Source: Neckera pumila
Lineage: Eukaryota; Streptophyta; Bryopsida; Hypnales; Neckeraceae
Assembly: GCA_963969595.1 (NCBI GenBank)
Contig: OZ018414.1
Location: 12,277,660 to 12,341,659 of the forward strand
Length of the DNA: 64,000 bases
Direction of reading: 5' to 3'
How positions within the stretch are numbered: position 1 is the first letter of the stretch; each line of letters opens with the position of its first letter. Shown in pieces: positions 22,794-34,353 of the stretch. The position numbers were made by a program, and so were the translations under genes. Under the pieces are notes generated by a model. That model saw nothing but the letters and a program-made list of their open reading frames with translations, made no database searches and was not told where the DNA came from.

Positions 22794-23638
22794 CCCCTAA
22801 ATGCCCAAACATCGTTTTTTGGCAACATAGCGATTTTGGATAGCTCACTATGAATGGAGTGTTTATTTTTTTCTTTGAAATTTTCACACAACATTTTCTT
22901 GAAGAATAGCTTTAAGGCCCAACAATTTTCATAAATTTTGATTGCATGGTTCAAAAGTTATTGTATGATATGTGATTTTCAGTCCTCGGTGGGCAGCTCA
23001 AAAAAATCTTTAAAATAAAAATCTAAAAAATGAAGAATTAAAAATGAGGAATTTTAATTTGCGGGTAGTTATGGAATCTCTACTCTAAAATTAACTTTGA
23101 AGTCCTTTATTTCACTCAATTTTCAATATTTTTGAAAAAAAACAAAAGCATTGGATGCATTTTCTTTATTACAATATTACAACCATTGGGATTGGTCTTT
23201 TGCATTTCCACAATTAAATTCTTAACAATTTAGTGTTTTGAATTATTCTCTACTTCTTTCTACTTACTATTTTTTTTCCTATATATTGTACAATTCCAAA
23301 TGATCTTAAATTTTTCAAGCATATAGCCAACTTGGCTTCAAAAATCAACCACCATTTTGGACATTTTTTCATACAAATGTGATCTTGTGAAGTGTAGCTA
23401 CTCGGATTTTCGTAGGGACAAAAAAAAGATTTTTCTCTATTCAAACACTAATATCTAGCAATCTGCATGGTGGAAACTTCTGAAATTTTTTCCACATCTT
23501 CTCAGACCGGTGCACACAAGATCTTACGATTACATGTGTCCAAAAATGTTTTTTTTTCTAAAATTTGGTACTTGTATTAGAAATGGCAGTTTTGGAGTGT
23601 TTTTGGTTAAAACATAGTCAAATACATTTAGAAGTTAA
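22790..23638 (-). mobile_element. 849-bp TTAA element, family B (copy 2)
   Basis: Begins TTAACCCCTAAATGCCC and ends AAATACATTTAGAAGTTAA. The interior is the reverse complement of the family-B order at 1705-2646, including AGAAATGGCAGTTTTGGAG near the right end. It abuts family E through one shared TTAA. Confidence 0.75.
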
Positions 23639-25940
23639 TTGAGTAGTTAGTCTGCCAAAGCCAAGTGAACAAATATGAAGCCAAGTAGCAAAATGGATGA
23701 AAATTTGTTGAAATCCATGAAAATTTATTTAAATGGATGTAAGCTTTGAAATTCCCCCCAAATGAAATTGGAGTATGGAATCAAAAATGTTTTAAAACTC
23801 ACATTAGGATAGTATCCAAACAAGTGTTCTTGACTACAATCAAGAATTACGAGTAGTATTCTATATAGGCATACATTTGTTAAACCATTTTGTTAATGTA
23901 GGCACTTGTATAAATATTAAATGTTCCATCTAGGTAAAACCACATTTCCTATATTCTATAGCCCCGTGGATTTTGGGATTTGCACATTGATGACACCGTA
24001 TCAATTTGACACCAAAATGTTAGGTATGACTATATTATATGAATCTACATATACACGGGGGGTGCACTTAGTGTATCTAATCCAAACTACGTGTGACCAA
24101 AACTTTGTACCCCTTATATTATATCTTAAAATTTAAATAAATGAAAACAAAAAAAATGTGAATATATTTTCCTAATTTGAAAGTTTATGTTTTGAATTAC
24201 TGATATTTTTATTTGCTAATGATAATTAGTTACAAATTTTTGAAGTAAATAGATACACAGCAAAACTGAAAAATAACTTTCACACACCTATATTATATCC
24301 TAAAAAATTGTCTAAAAAATGAACAAAAAATTCCTAAAAAAAATCTCTATTGAAAGCTCATTTTGAGTTGAATATTGATGCAACGGTCATCTAAATGTGT
24401 TCTCTATAAATATTTGAGTTGAAAAATAAGCCATTTTAGGTTCATTTTCAACCTCTTCTAGAAATCATTCCATATTTCATTTGAGTTGGAAATTTTGGCA
24501 ATAGAAACCTATGGTCATTACCAAACAATGCTTAAAATTTTAGGTTGAAATTATAGTTTATTAGAAACCACTTGTTTGCATGTGGTTTGTAGTAGTAGAA
24601 CCAAGTGCCCTCCCCGAGTACATATAGGACCTACTATCCATCACAAAACCACATCTAGTGCAAAATTGTTTGTCCTTTTTATAATATGTGTAAATTCCAA
24701 AAAAATACTAGCAAAGCCGTCACTTCTATCTTATATTTTATTGAATTAAAAAACAAACCATTGCATTTATTCATTTTAGATCATTTCCATGTAGCATTAA
24801 TATTCAATTTGCACTTTCACCGATTCTAAGCCAATATTCAATGTGTCCAAAATTTACCAAGTGTACCTAGATTGGTTGCTTTTGGTATTTTATATTTATT
24901 TTATCATTTGAATTTAATTGAAAGTTTAAATTTTACTTTAAATTTCATTTTTCAAATTGAAATTTCCAAAACAACTTCTTCAAGTGTATAAAGGTTGATT
25001 TTTGAGCTATGTCATTTTTAAGTGTATCACAAAAAAGAACTGCGATTGACAGAGGGCAATCTTAGTTTTAATTCCAAATATCTAATATTGGCAATACTCA
25101 AAATGCTCATTTCAAGAAAAATCTTATTTCAAAATTCAAAATTTTAAACTTAAAGAAAATATCCAAAATAAAATAAAAGCATTTAACATTTAAAAATGAT
25201 TTGATTTGTCCAAAATTAATTAGGTGGGGTGTGCTAATTAAAAGATGCTAGTGCTATAAAAGCGTCTTCTAACACAAGATTTTGTATTAGAAGTTCAAAT
25301 GTACCCCTAATGAACATTTCCATGTGAAAAATATTTTGAAGTACCTCCCCAATTCCAATTTCAATTCAATAATTCAATAAGAGTCTCAAAAATATGAATG
25401 AATGAGTATTCCACACAACTTCTTCTCTTCTAAGAAAAATTGATTGAAAAAATGTTCTAAGGTGCATAATATTTTTGAAAAGCCCGGATTAGTGCTTAGA
25501 GCATCCTCATTGCACTTTGCCCCTCATTTCACAAGCTTATAATTATAACTTGAAATTTCTATCATTAAAAGCGCAATCCAAATTATTTTAAATAGACATT
25601 TGACAATGAAAATAAACTATCTCAAAAGCAAGCTAAAAGATAAAAAAAATATAGAGGTCTTGGCAAATCACACTTACCAAAGCAAAATCATGCCAATTGC
25701 ATTCCAATTTGTGATGATATTGAATTTGTTTGATTTGCCAAAGCCTCTGTATTCTTTGTCTTTTAAATTGCTTTTGGAGCCATTTATTTTCATTGTCAAA
25801 ATGTATGAACGTGAGTTTTCTTGTACCTTGGTCGAAGTACTTTGGCATGTGCTTCCAATAGAAATTTCAAATTATAATTACAAAAGTTAGAAGTTTATTT
25901 GGAGGGGCAACCCCTTTAGAACATTCCAGGCCTTGAGATA
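23639..25940. other. AT-rich spacer
   Basis: About 2.3 kb with no supported gene or bounded element. The open frame at 25600-25890 and its antisense partner have biased composition and no recognisable protein character. Confidence 0.5.
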
Positions 25941-26440
25941 TTTATTCCAAAGCTGACGCCACAGCAGAGTGGAAACACATAAAACCGCGCATGACGACGA
26001 CCAGACTTTGTCCACCCACCAGTACCAAACCCCGACCGCTGGTCGGCGCCCCATCCGGTCTTCACTCTGACTTCACACTCTGACCAGTGACCACGTGAAG
26101 ACGAAGACTGACGCGCCCTACGCGGGCGGGCTCCACGTTGTCCGAATTGCATCTGGCCGCCATGCGAGTGAGCATTTTCGCCTTTGGGTTCCTGTCGTCT
26201 CTCTCATTTCCACGCTTCCAACACTCTCAGCGCGTGGCCAGAGCAAGACCCACAAGACCCACTTCTCTAATCCCCCTCTTCACGTCCTTCATCTTAACTC
26301 TTTCCCAACTTGCAACCAAACAAGAACCGCCCCTTCGCAACTTGCAACCACGGGAGCTTCGATTGCTGACAATCCGATTTTTGTTCTCGTGACAAGCTAG
26401 CAGCTCTTGACAGAGTCCAACAGAGGCCTGCATAACTTAG
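25941..26440 (+). promoter_or_regulatory. GC-rich upstream region of paralogue A
   Basis: Composition switches sharply to GC-rich at about 25950 and stays so to the gene. This fits a promoter or untranslated leader. Open frames on both strands here (for example 25916-26152 and 26095-26400) carry no recognisable domains. A CCAGTGACCACGTG stretch near 26084 contains a G-box core, CACGTG. Confidence 0.4.
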
Positions 26441-26600
26441 TTTGGAAGAAGAGCTTGCAAGAGTTCAAACAGAGTTTGTAAAAGCTGGAAGAGTTTGAAG
26501 ATTGTTTGGAAGAGTGCTTGGGAGAGTGCTTGGAACAGTGCGCTTGGAAGAGTGTTTGAAAGTTTGTTTGGACGAGCTTGGAATAGTTTGGAAGAATTTG
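26441..26600 (+). repeat. Degenerate TTGGAAGAG-type repeat in 5' leader
   Basis: Some twelve imperfect copies of a 10-14 bp unit around GCTTGGAAGAGTG lie just upstream of the ATG of paralogue A, presumably in its 5' UTR. Paralogue B lacks a comparable tract. Confidence 0.6.
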
Positions 26601-26652
26601 AGAAGTGTTCGAATTTGGTTTGAGTGGGATTAGGGCTTGAAGCGCAGCCCAT

Positions 26653-28474
26653 ATGGCTTTCGATTGGTGCCCTCGAGGTGAGAGGATGAGCTGGGATGAT
26701 GATATGAAGGTCTCCGACCTGGGTGTGGAGTTGTGCCCGTTTTTGCGCAACTTCGGTTTGACCACCAGCTTTAACTTCTCCAATTCGAAGTTCCCTGTTC
26801 CTGCTCCTGTAAGTCTCTTTTTTCAAATATTAGAAATGGATGCCATATGGTATAAGGGTTTTAAGTTTTTGTATGAATAGGTGATCTAAGACTAACACAG
26901 AAGTTTTGATGTTGTTGAGGTTTACATTCTCAAAGTCAGTACGCATTGATAGTACAAGATTTTGGAGTTTCGCAATTAGGTGCTCTTTTCACACCGAGGA
27001 GAGTTTTATTAGTATTGCGGTGATCTAATTAGTTACCAATATGTGTTATTGTATATGTTCTAGGGTTGGTGCACGTAGCTAACCCGTGTTTGTGCACATT
27101 CTGCAGACAAAAGCAGGACGCGGTCCAATTTTTGAGGATGGACCGGGGTTTGAGAACTCTTTCCGTGTGTTTCATGGCAAGGATGGTGTTGTGCCTTTGA
27201 CACGGGGTTCGGAACAGACGGACGCTGGAAATTTGAGTTTCAATCCACTGGCTGGTCGCGCTGCAGCAATCAGTCTCTCCACATTTGGACCAGCAGGCTC
27301 CTTTGGGTTCGATGGTTTCATGGCAAATTACAATGCGAAGAAGCCAAACAAGAAGCCGAAGCAGCCAAAGAAAGAACAACCTGACAAGGAGCACAAATCG
27401 AATGTCGAATCTCATGTAAGCCAATCTCCACACATACTTTCAACACTATCGTTAGTAGGAAATCTCACAGAGGATTTCTAGAGACCTAGCTGTACCGAAC
27501 TCTGCCAATTATATCTTCATCTGTATAGAAAGTCGACTTTGGGGCTAATAGTCACTTCAAACATATTTTTGTTTTTCAAAGGGTAGGGATATACCTTCTT
27601 TTGGTTCATTCTGTTACCTTCCTTTTAAGCTTTCTAAATGATTCATTCAACTTGTGCACTTTGGGGTTAAGACTGTCTCTAACATAAACCTCAACGCAGC
27701 TAAGTTTTCTAAGTTTCTAGAATACCTCTTGGTTTCCTTCTAGTGCATGTCTGGCTTTTTATCTTGTCCTCCCACCTTTCTGATTCGCCACGTTACTTCG
27801 ATGTGCAGATGCATGAGGCCATGAGCAGCGAATGGCTTGCCACAGGGCAATGCCCCATCGCCAAATCATTCCGAGCCGTGAGTAGCGTCCTACCTCTAGT
27901 TTCAAAGCTGTTGACACCACCCAAAGGAATGAAGTACAGGTGTCCCCCTGCCATAGTTGCAGCTCGAGCAGCGTTAGCCAAAACGCCTGCAGTGAAAGCG
28001 CTGAGGCCTCAAGCTTTGCCAACGAAGGTGTTGGCAATCGGCATGCTGGGGATGGCTTTGAACTTGCCACTGGGAATGTGGCGAGAGCACACGAAGAAGT
28101 TTTCTCCGCAGTGGTTTCTGGCTGTCCATGCCACCATTCCTTTCATTGCTATGCTTCGCAAGGCCGTGGTGATGCCCAAGTACGCCATTGCCTTCACCAT
28201 TGGTTCTGCAGTTCTGGGACAAGCGGTGGGAGCTCGTGCTGAGAGGCTGCGGCTAGCGAATGCGAGATCATCACTGGTGCAGCAACAAGTATCATCACTG
28301 GATTCAAAGGCTTCTCCCATCGACTTTGGTTCTATTGATGTTGAGTCTTTGCCGAAGTCGGTTGTTGAAGAAAGGTTAAGAGGTGCTCAAGCTCCTTTGC
28401 AGTGTGGTACAGAAACCTCTTTGGTGAACAGTTCGTCTTGGAGCTCGGTTTCATTGCCTGTTAGCGTTAGCTAA
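26653..28474 (+). CDS. Conserved plant membrane protein, paralogue A (3 exons)
   Basis: Exons 26653-26808, 27107-27415 and 27809-28474, GT..AG introns, all phase 0, give 376 aa. Exon 1 ends CPFLRNFGLTTSFNFS..FPVPAP. Exon 2 opens with TKAGRGPIFEDGPGFE and contains FHGKDGVVPL and ISLSTFGPAGSFGFDGF, followed by a Lys/Pro-rich linker (KKPNKKPKQPKKEQP). Exon 3 holds the conserved core: HEAMSSEWLATGQCPIAKSF, YRCPPAIVAARAALA, and three hydrophobic stretches near VLAIGMLGMALNLPLGMW, WFLAVHATIPFIAM and YAIAFTIGSAVLGQAVGA that may span or enter a membrane. A Ser-rich tail ends LQCGTETSLVNSS. I believe this is a conserved plant family of unknown function, but I cannot name it. Paralogue B at 57684-60199 has the same exon structure. 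Confidence 0.8.
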
Positions 28475-28655
28475 TTCTTTTCAATTTTGTTTGATTTGGG
28501 GTTTTTTGGTGGTCTGTGCCTTCATAGTATTTGACAAGGAAGAAACTAAGGCTTTTAGGGGAGCCATTTAGGTTTAGAAACGACCCCGTACAGTTGCAAT
28601 TGAGCTCACAGTTCTTTCAAATTGTGAGGAAGACGGCAAATTTGTCTACAAATAA

Positions 28656-28715
28656 AAAATTGAACCCTCTTCTGTAGGGTGGTTTAAAATTGAACCCTCT
28701 TCTGTAGGGTGGTTT
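28656..28715 (+). repeat. Perfect 30-bp tandem duplication
   Basis: Two identical 30-bp units containing TTGAACCCTCTTCTGTAGGG stand head to tail, about 180 bp past the stop of paralogue A, probably in its 3' UTR. Identity implies recent slippage. Confidence 0.85.
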
Positions 28716-30389
28716 AGGCAGGTCATGTGCTTCTGGCACTTGGCTTCTTGTTTAGACAGGAGATACTAAACCAGTAGGGATCTGATGTTGCCTCCCTGTT
28801 ACCAACAACAATTCATTGTTCATAAAACTTGGAATTATCAGCAAGTGCTGTAAGCTTGACTTGTTATTGGACATTTACCTATGGATGGAAATCGGGTTAT
28901 CTTCTTTCTCTTGTAGTGATTTGTGACCTTTTACTTCAAAACTTTCATAAGAAATTCATTCATAGTGATCAAAATTTGATCACTAGCTTAGACATGAATG
29001 GCACCCCTTTCCGTTCTCATTTTATAATGCATTTGAATTTGAAGCAAATTTACTTTTTTTTCTTTTTGAAATGACAATGAGGCGTGTTTGCATGCATTCT
29101 AATCACATGGTGTTGAATTGCTAAATTGGGGTAAAAAATCATTAGCATGTAAAGTGCAAGAAATCCTTTGCCTTCCCCCTTCATTGCAATTGGGAATTGG
29201 AAGCCGGTAGAGTCTAAACTTCAATTTAGAAAGAAGATAATTCAAAGTAATTAGATTATAAGCTATGGTGCATGTCAAAGTTGCATTGATGTAGTTGAAA
29301 CTTCAATTTAGAAAGAACACAACTCAATATAACTTGTATGTATGCAATTGTGCATTATTGTCATTCCAAAATATTGGATGTTGCAAAGATAAATCCAATT
29401 ATATGGATATAATTGGAATTTACAACTTATTTTTTAACACAAATCTAAATGATTTTTCTAAATTACATTTTATTACATCAATTTGAAAATCCAACATGCA
29501 AGATAATTGCGCCTAATTATGACCTATTTGCAAAACAATCAAATCTAGATTCTTGACTAAAATGTAAGTCCTTTCCAACTCTTTTGAATATGAGAGCAGG
29601 TATGCAATTTGAAGTACATCTATTTTTAATACTTTAAAATTCATAGTTTATTCAAGTCTTGTTAAAAACTACTTCAAAAAAGTATTTGAATCTTCTTTTA
29701 ACTCCTAGCAAAATCCAACATAAGTTTAGACAAATTGATAATGGAAAACATCTTCAAATGTTTATTTCAAACAATTTTAGGTACATTTATCAATAATAAA
29801 TCTTTTGAGTAGAAAACCTCTTTCCCTTGGGTTTATATCCAACAAAGTTTGCTTAATTGATCATGTATAAACCAATTTTGGAGGGCTTAATGGGAGATAC
29901 TAATACAATTCATGCTATAAAAGTGTTTTCTAACACAAAGGTATACATTATATTCTTTGAAGTATCGAAAGTAAATATGTCAAGGTCGAGAAGCTTCTAG
30001 AGCCGTATATGATTTCAATTTCAAAACTCAGAAGTACTTCCTCAAGAATCCAAAACATGTGAAACAACTTGCACTAGGGGCAACATCTATTTTTCTTTCA
30101 AGAAACTTTCAGTACTAGTTGAAGAATATTCAAGGGTTTCAACTAATAGGTTATTTTAGTAATATTTCACTCAAAGACAATACAATAATTTTGAAGGAAT
30201 ATGTGACAATATATTCCTCTATTTTCAGGGGATGAAATCATTGAATGGACCCTTTTTGCATGAATGTACATTCTTTTGGATGAATAATTGAAATTTCATC
30301 GACATTTTATGCATTTCATCCATTTACAAAGATGTAAACAATTGCAACACTCTAGCAAAAATTGGTTCTGACCTTGATCATGGGGAGAC
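28716..30389. other. AT-rich spacer
   Basis: A short repeated phrase, AACTTCAATTTAGAAAGAA, appears at about 29217 and 29300. Otherwise no feature is supported. Confidence 0.45.
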
Positions 30390-31509
30390 AACATCCTTTG
30401 AAGGCTAGTCCTATAAAGATGCAGAGGCCGAAAAATAGTCGATAGATGATAGAAAATCCTTTTGTTTAAAATAAAAGTGTAGATGTTCAACCTTGGAACT
30501 TTGTGTGAAAAGGGGAGGTCTTACAAAATATTTTGACCTCCAATGAGTGCTCTTGGATTCTTTTAACCCTCAAAGGCCCATTGTTTCTTCAGGGGACAAA
30601 TGGGATTTTGGGCAGGTACCTACAGGCTGAAATTTTGTCCTGATTTTTTAAACTTTTTGGAAGATAGAAAACTAATTAGCTCCATGGGAATATAATTTTT
30701 TTTTCAAACAGTGCACAGGGACAAAAGTTAAGCCCAAATAAGCTAAAAATAGTAGAGAAGGGGCAAGAAAAAAAAATTCAAAAATTTGAATTTTTTCTTT
30801 TGAATTTTTTTTCTCATAGCTTATATTTTTTTCTAATTGGAAAGCTTTTATTCATTCCATTTGGATTTGTTATGAGAAAGTTATGGACAATCTTGTTTTT
30901 CGAGCAATTAGAGCATCTTCTTGAAAAAATAACTTGTAGGATTCATTTTTGAATGCAATTTTTACAATTTTTCAAGAAAATATTTCCACATGGTTTGATT
31001 TGCTAGAACAATCTCACCATTGGAATTAGTGCATTTTAATTCTATTTTAGAGATATTAATATTTTAGATTTTCCTTCTATCTCATACCTATTTTAAAGTA
31101 TGAAAATGGGGTTTTTTTGAAGTTTTTTTTTTCTCCCTAGACTCTCAACTCAATTCTCCACCATAAAGATTTAAAGCTCAAAACTTTGTAGTGCAAAAAA
31201 TTAAAGTTAAAAAAGTTCAAAGTCAAATAATCTAGTCCCACAATGTTCTGAAAAACTGATTTTTCCTACTTTAAACACAGATGTCTTGTAATCTATCTAG
31301 TCAAAAAATTTGAAATTTTTTCCACACATTGTCATACTAGTTAGTTGTAAGATCCTATGGTTAGATGTGCAAAAAAAGCAGTTTTTTAATTTTTCCTCTT
31401 TGAGTGTTTTTTGGCATAAAAAAAAGCCTTGGACCTTTAGGGGTTAAGCAAATGATGCACATAATATGAAAACAGATGATTTCCACGGTATCCATCTTTC
31501 AAGGGTTAA
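30390..31509 (+). mobile_element. TTAA MITE, family 1 (copy 6), split by a nested element
   Basis: Left part 30390-30566 carries the family-1 blocks (GATAGATGATAGAAAATCC, GGAACTTTGTGTGAAAAGGG, TTTGACCTCCAATGAGTG). The right part 31444-31509 resumes with GCAAATGATGCACATAAT, AACAGATGATTTCCACGG and the terminus AAGGGTTAA. Between them lies the family-F element 30563-31447. The left boundary is approximate. Confidence 0.7.
30563..31447 (-). mobile_element. 885-bp TTAA element, family F (copy 2), nested
   Basis: Left end TTAACCCTCAAAGGCCCA, right end GGACCTTTAGGGGTTAA. The interior is the reverse complement of 19902-20834. It interrupts family-1 copy 6 at a TTAA that corresponds to the TTTTTATAAACAAATGA block of uninterrupted copies. 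Confidence 0.85.
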
Positions 31510-31522
31510 ATGTTGTTTCTAG

Positions 31523-31596
31523 CACCTCCTACTCTTCGGACACCTCCTACTCTTCGGATACCTCCTACTCTTTGGACACCTCCTACTCTTCGGACA
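31523..31596 (+). repeat. 18-bp tandem repeat, four copies
   Basis: Four near-identical units of CACCTCCTACTCTTCGGA, with single-base differences in two. No associated gene. Confidence 0.9.
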
Positions 31597-31678
31597 CTTT
31601 CTACCTTGTAGTCATTTCAGGCCAAAAATAAATGAAAAAAATCCCTACTTTCAACACCCCTCAAGTTCCAATTTGCTC

Positions 31679-32528
31679 TTAACCCTTAAAGGACGGACCT
31701 ATGATCATTGATTTCAAATCTCATTGCCTATCATTCAATTTTCTATCATTTTGCAACTAGATATGAATGAAAATTTTTATATTTATTTTTTAGAGATGGA
31801 ACTACATGTCTTCTATATTTCATAAAAAATTTAGATTTATTTGTGAAAAATTGTTTTTCTTTTAGAATTTTCAAAGAAAAAATGAAGAATAATCATATCA
31901 AATAGATTTTTTTTTCAGAAAATCTGAAAATCTGAAAATCATCTGAGAATGTGTATATATCACGGTGACAAACATCATAGGCTAAACTCAATCTCCATAT
32001 CATTCTATAAATAGAAAATAATGGATATTGAAAATGCATCCAAAGTTCAAATTGCAATAAAATATTCAATATTAGGAATTTTTTCAAAATTTAAATTGGA
32101 GTAGAAACTTGAGTAGATGACCTTCATATTGTTAGTTGGGCTCAAACTCAAAAGATATCATTTTGGTGGACAAATTTCAGATTTAGAGCAAGGAACAACA
32201 ACTTTCCAAAATACACTAAAATAGCATATTTTGTGATCCATGTTTTTTAATAACTTCTCATTCACTTGAAGACAAACACTAGAAAGACTACAAACGCAAT
32301 TGAAGATTCTTCATAACCCACCATGGAAGGTCAACAAAAAAAAAGTGAATGAAAAAATGCTTCCAATTTCTCTGTACACCACAGCATTGTCATCCAAAAG
32401 ACAAAAAATGGCTCTGGCGGCATTACTTGGTTATCCTTGTAATGACACACAGACCTACATCAAGATTGTATATGATGCACATTGTATCAAGATTTCCATG
32501 GTGACCACTCCATCTTTCTGAGGGTTAA
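31679..32528 (+). mobile_element. 850-bp TTAA element, family I
   Basis: Left end TTAACCCTTAAAGGACGG, right end CATCTTTCTGAGGGTTAA, with a family-1-like subterminal block (GATTTCCATGGTGACCA) before the right end. The interior is different from families B and F. No coding capacity. Confidence 0.65.
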
Positions 32529-32616
32529 TTGGTTGCTTTGAGCACCTCCTACCTTCCAATCATTTTCACAAGACGTAACATGGTATAAGCACGCAGTCAC
32601 TGGTCCTCCCCATCTT

Positions 32617-32800
32617 GGAAAGGTATTATACTTTGCTAGATACCTAGGAGGGGCTTACCCATTAATTCAAGAATTAATTACAAGAGCATATAAGACAATT
32701 TTGAAAGGTATTATATTTTGCTGAATACCTAGGAGGGGCTTACCCGTTAATTCAAGAATTAATTACAGGATTGGGTTGGCCCAGGAGCCATATAAGACAA
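32617..32800 (+). repeat. Two ~85-95 bp direct copies
   Basis: The block GAAAGGTATTATA..TTTGCT, then ATACCTAGGAGGGGCTTACC, then TTAATTCAAGAATTAATTACA and ATATAAGACAATTTT occurs twice in tandem. The second copy has an extra ~20 bp (GGATTGGGTTGGCCCAGGAG). No family recognised. Confidence 0.75.
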
Positions 32801-32839
32801 TTTTGTTCACTGTAGAACGCAAAAAGGACCCCTGCCTCG

Positions 32840-33175
32840 TTGGGAAACAATGTTTTGGAGGCTATTGGAGACCTGCAGTCAGAGCAACAAAGTCAACATA
32901 AGTTAGCTACGCCGCAGCAGCAGCAACTTGATGAAACTGAAGAAAGGCACCCAAAGAACTTCTTACAGATTGTACAGTGCCAAATGAATGGTAATGAGAG
33001 TCAATGCTCTTCAATGCATTTTCCGCAAAGGTCTGACGCAGCTGCTGTGCAGTTGACAGCGCTACAGTTGAGGACTTTAGGTTTAACCTCTCAAAGAACT
33101 AAAGGGCATTGTTGGCCTCACCTAGTTTTTTTCGACTCCAAAAAGTTATGGACATTCACCAGTTATAAACAATAA
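32840..33175 (+). CDS. Weak gene-like open frame, Gln-rich
   Basis: The 111-codon frame opens with TTG, not ATG. Its middle part has GDLQSEQQSQHKLATPQQQQ and NFLQIVQCQMNGNESQCS, less AT-rich than the surroundings. A first ATG would be internal. It may be a fragment of a gene or transposon; no family is recognised, and it could be chance. Confidence 0.2.
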   Translation: MGNNVLEAIGDLQSEQQSQHKLATPQQQQLDETEERHPKNFLQIVQCQMNGNESQCSSMHFPQRSDAAAVQLTALQLRTLGLTSQRTKGHCWPHLVFFDSKKLWTFTSYKQ

Positions 33176-33789
33176 ATTCCAACATCGGAATTTTCAATTT
33201 TCGGTGGTTGTGGTCCACGATTACTATTTACAGGACAATATTATAAAATGGCAAGACAAACACCAATGGAGTGATACTTCAATGAATAGCATCTTTCATT
33301 TGGGTGTCGTGTTAACATCTAATCTAAATCACTCCCAAATAAACACCACATAACTAGTATATATAACCATTTTGTGGTCTCTCAAACATGTAGGAGGTGC
33401 AATAATGATCCAAATTGGAAGAATCATGTCCTGCGATTCAGATGACAAACTTTTGTCACCAAAACATACCTCAATTCATGCACCTTCTATGTGAAATAGA
33501 CAAAGACCAAAGACCAACACACCATGTTGCTAGCACAATTGGGCTTCCCAGACGTTTTACGGAGAAAACATAAAGAGTTAACGAGACATCGTCGTCAGGA
33601 GTGTGAATTGTCGCAACGCCAAATCTGGAGCGTAAATTTTGTGATATTCGAAGAACAAACTCCTGGATAGAACAGTAAGAATTTGAACTAAAAATTCCAA
33701 TTCACATAATGGCAGATCAAGTTTGTACCCTAGATCCCATGTCCGAGGAGTCCATGTGTAAATTGTTGAACTAGCAAAATCTTCGTAAG
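33176..33789. other. Spacer downstream of the C2-domain gene
   Basis: No supported gene; short open frames on the minus strand (33578-33829, 33730-33954) lack protein character. Confidence 0.4.
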
Positions 33790-33984
33790 ATGCAACGGGT
33801 GCGCATGAACTGGGAAAAACCAGGCGCACACAGTGATCTCTTGCCTGCTTCTGAGCACCCCAACTTTTTCTTTAGGATTGTAAAGACTGCTTGCGGTTGG
33901 ACTTTTGCTGAAATGAATCGATTGCTGCCTTTCAATCAGGAGAAACTGACACATCTGAACGCGGTCTTTGTCTGCAGTTCCTGA
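33790..33984 (+). CDS. Possible small ORF or exon, 64 codons
   Basis: ATG 33790 to TGA 33984 encodes a peptide with RVRMNWEKPGAHSDLLP and FFFRIVKTACGWTFAEMNRL, which has an unusually balanced, protein-like composition for a short frame. Splice signals on either side are not clear and no family is recognised. Antisense frames overlap it. Confidence 0.25.
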   Translation: MQRVRMNWEKPGAHSDLLPASEHPNFFFRIVKTACGWTFAEMNRLLPFNQEKLTHLNAVFVCSS

Positions 33985-34353
33985 TGTGGTGCGCTGTGTG
34001 CAAGACCTTGTAAACTGTACGGGTGACTGTCAGCAAAAATAATTCATGGAGCTGCACATGTACACCGAAAGCATATATTTTAATATTAGTTTTTGTTCCA
34101 GTCAGAGTTGTTCTCCAGTTCTATTATCGTGGAAAACGGGCTAGAGCGAATCTTGAGAAAGGGAACTAAGATTACCACTGCCATAAGATATATCGTACGT
34201 GGAATGTTATGTCAAAACGTAAAGAATAAACTAGTGTGAGCAAATGTGACTATGCAAAGGATAACAGAAACTTACGACTCAAATCAAGTTCCCCCGCTGA
34301 ACCTTGACTTCCGCAGACCCAATTGTATCCGTAACGCAAACGCCCTTCTCATT
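33985..34353. other. Probable 3' region of the C2-domain gene
   Basis: Lies just past the stop of the minus-strand gene. No other feature seen. Confidence 0.4.

Noticed and set aside
25600..25890. 96-codon plus-strand frame with hydrophobic stretches
   Set aside because: AT-driven composition, an equally open antisense frame and no recognisable features.
27759..28320. Several long open frames in other frames of exon 3 of paralogue A, and matching ones in B (57985-58767)
   Set aside because: They overlap the conserved coding frame and appear in both paralogues only because the DNA is nearly identical there.
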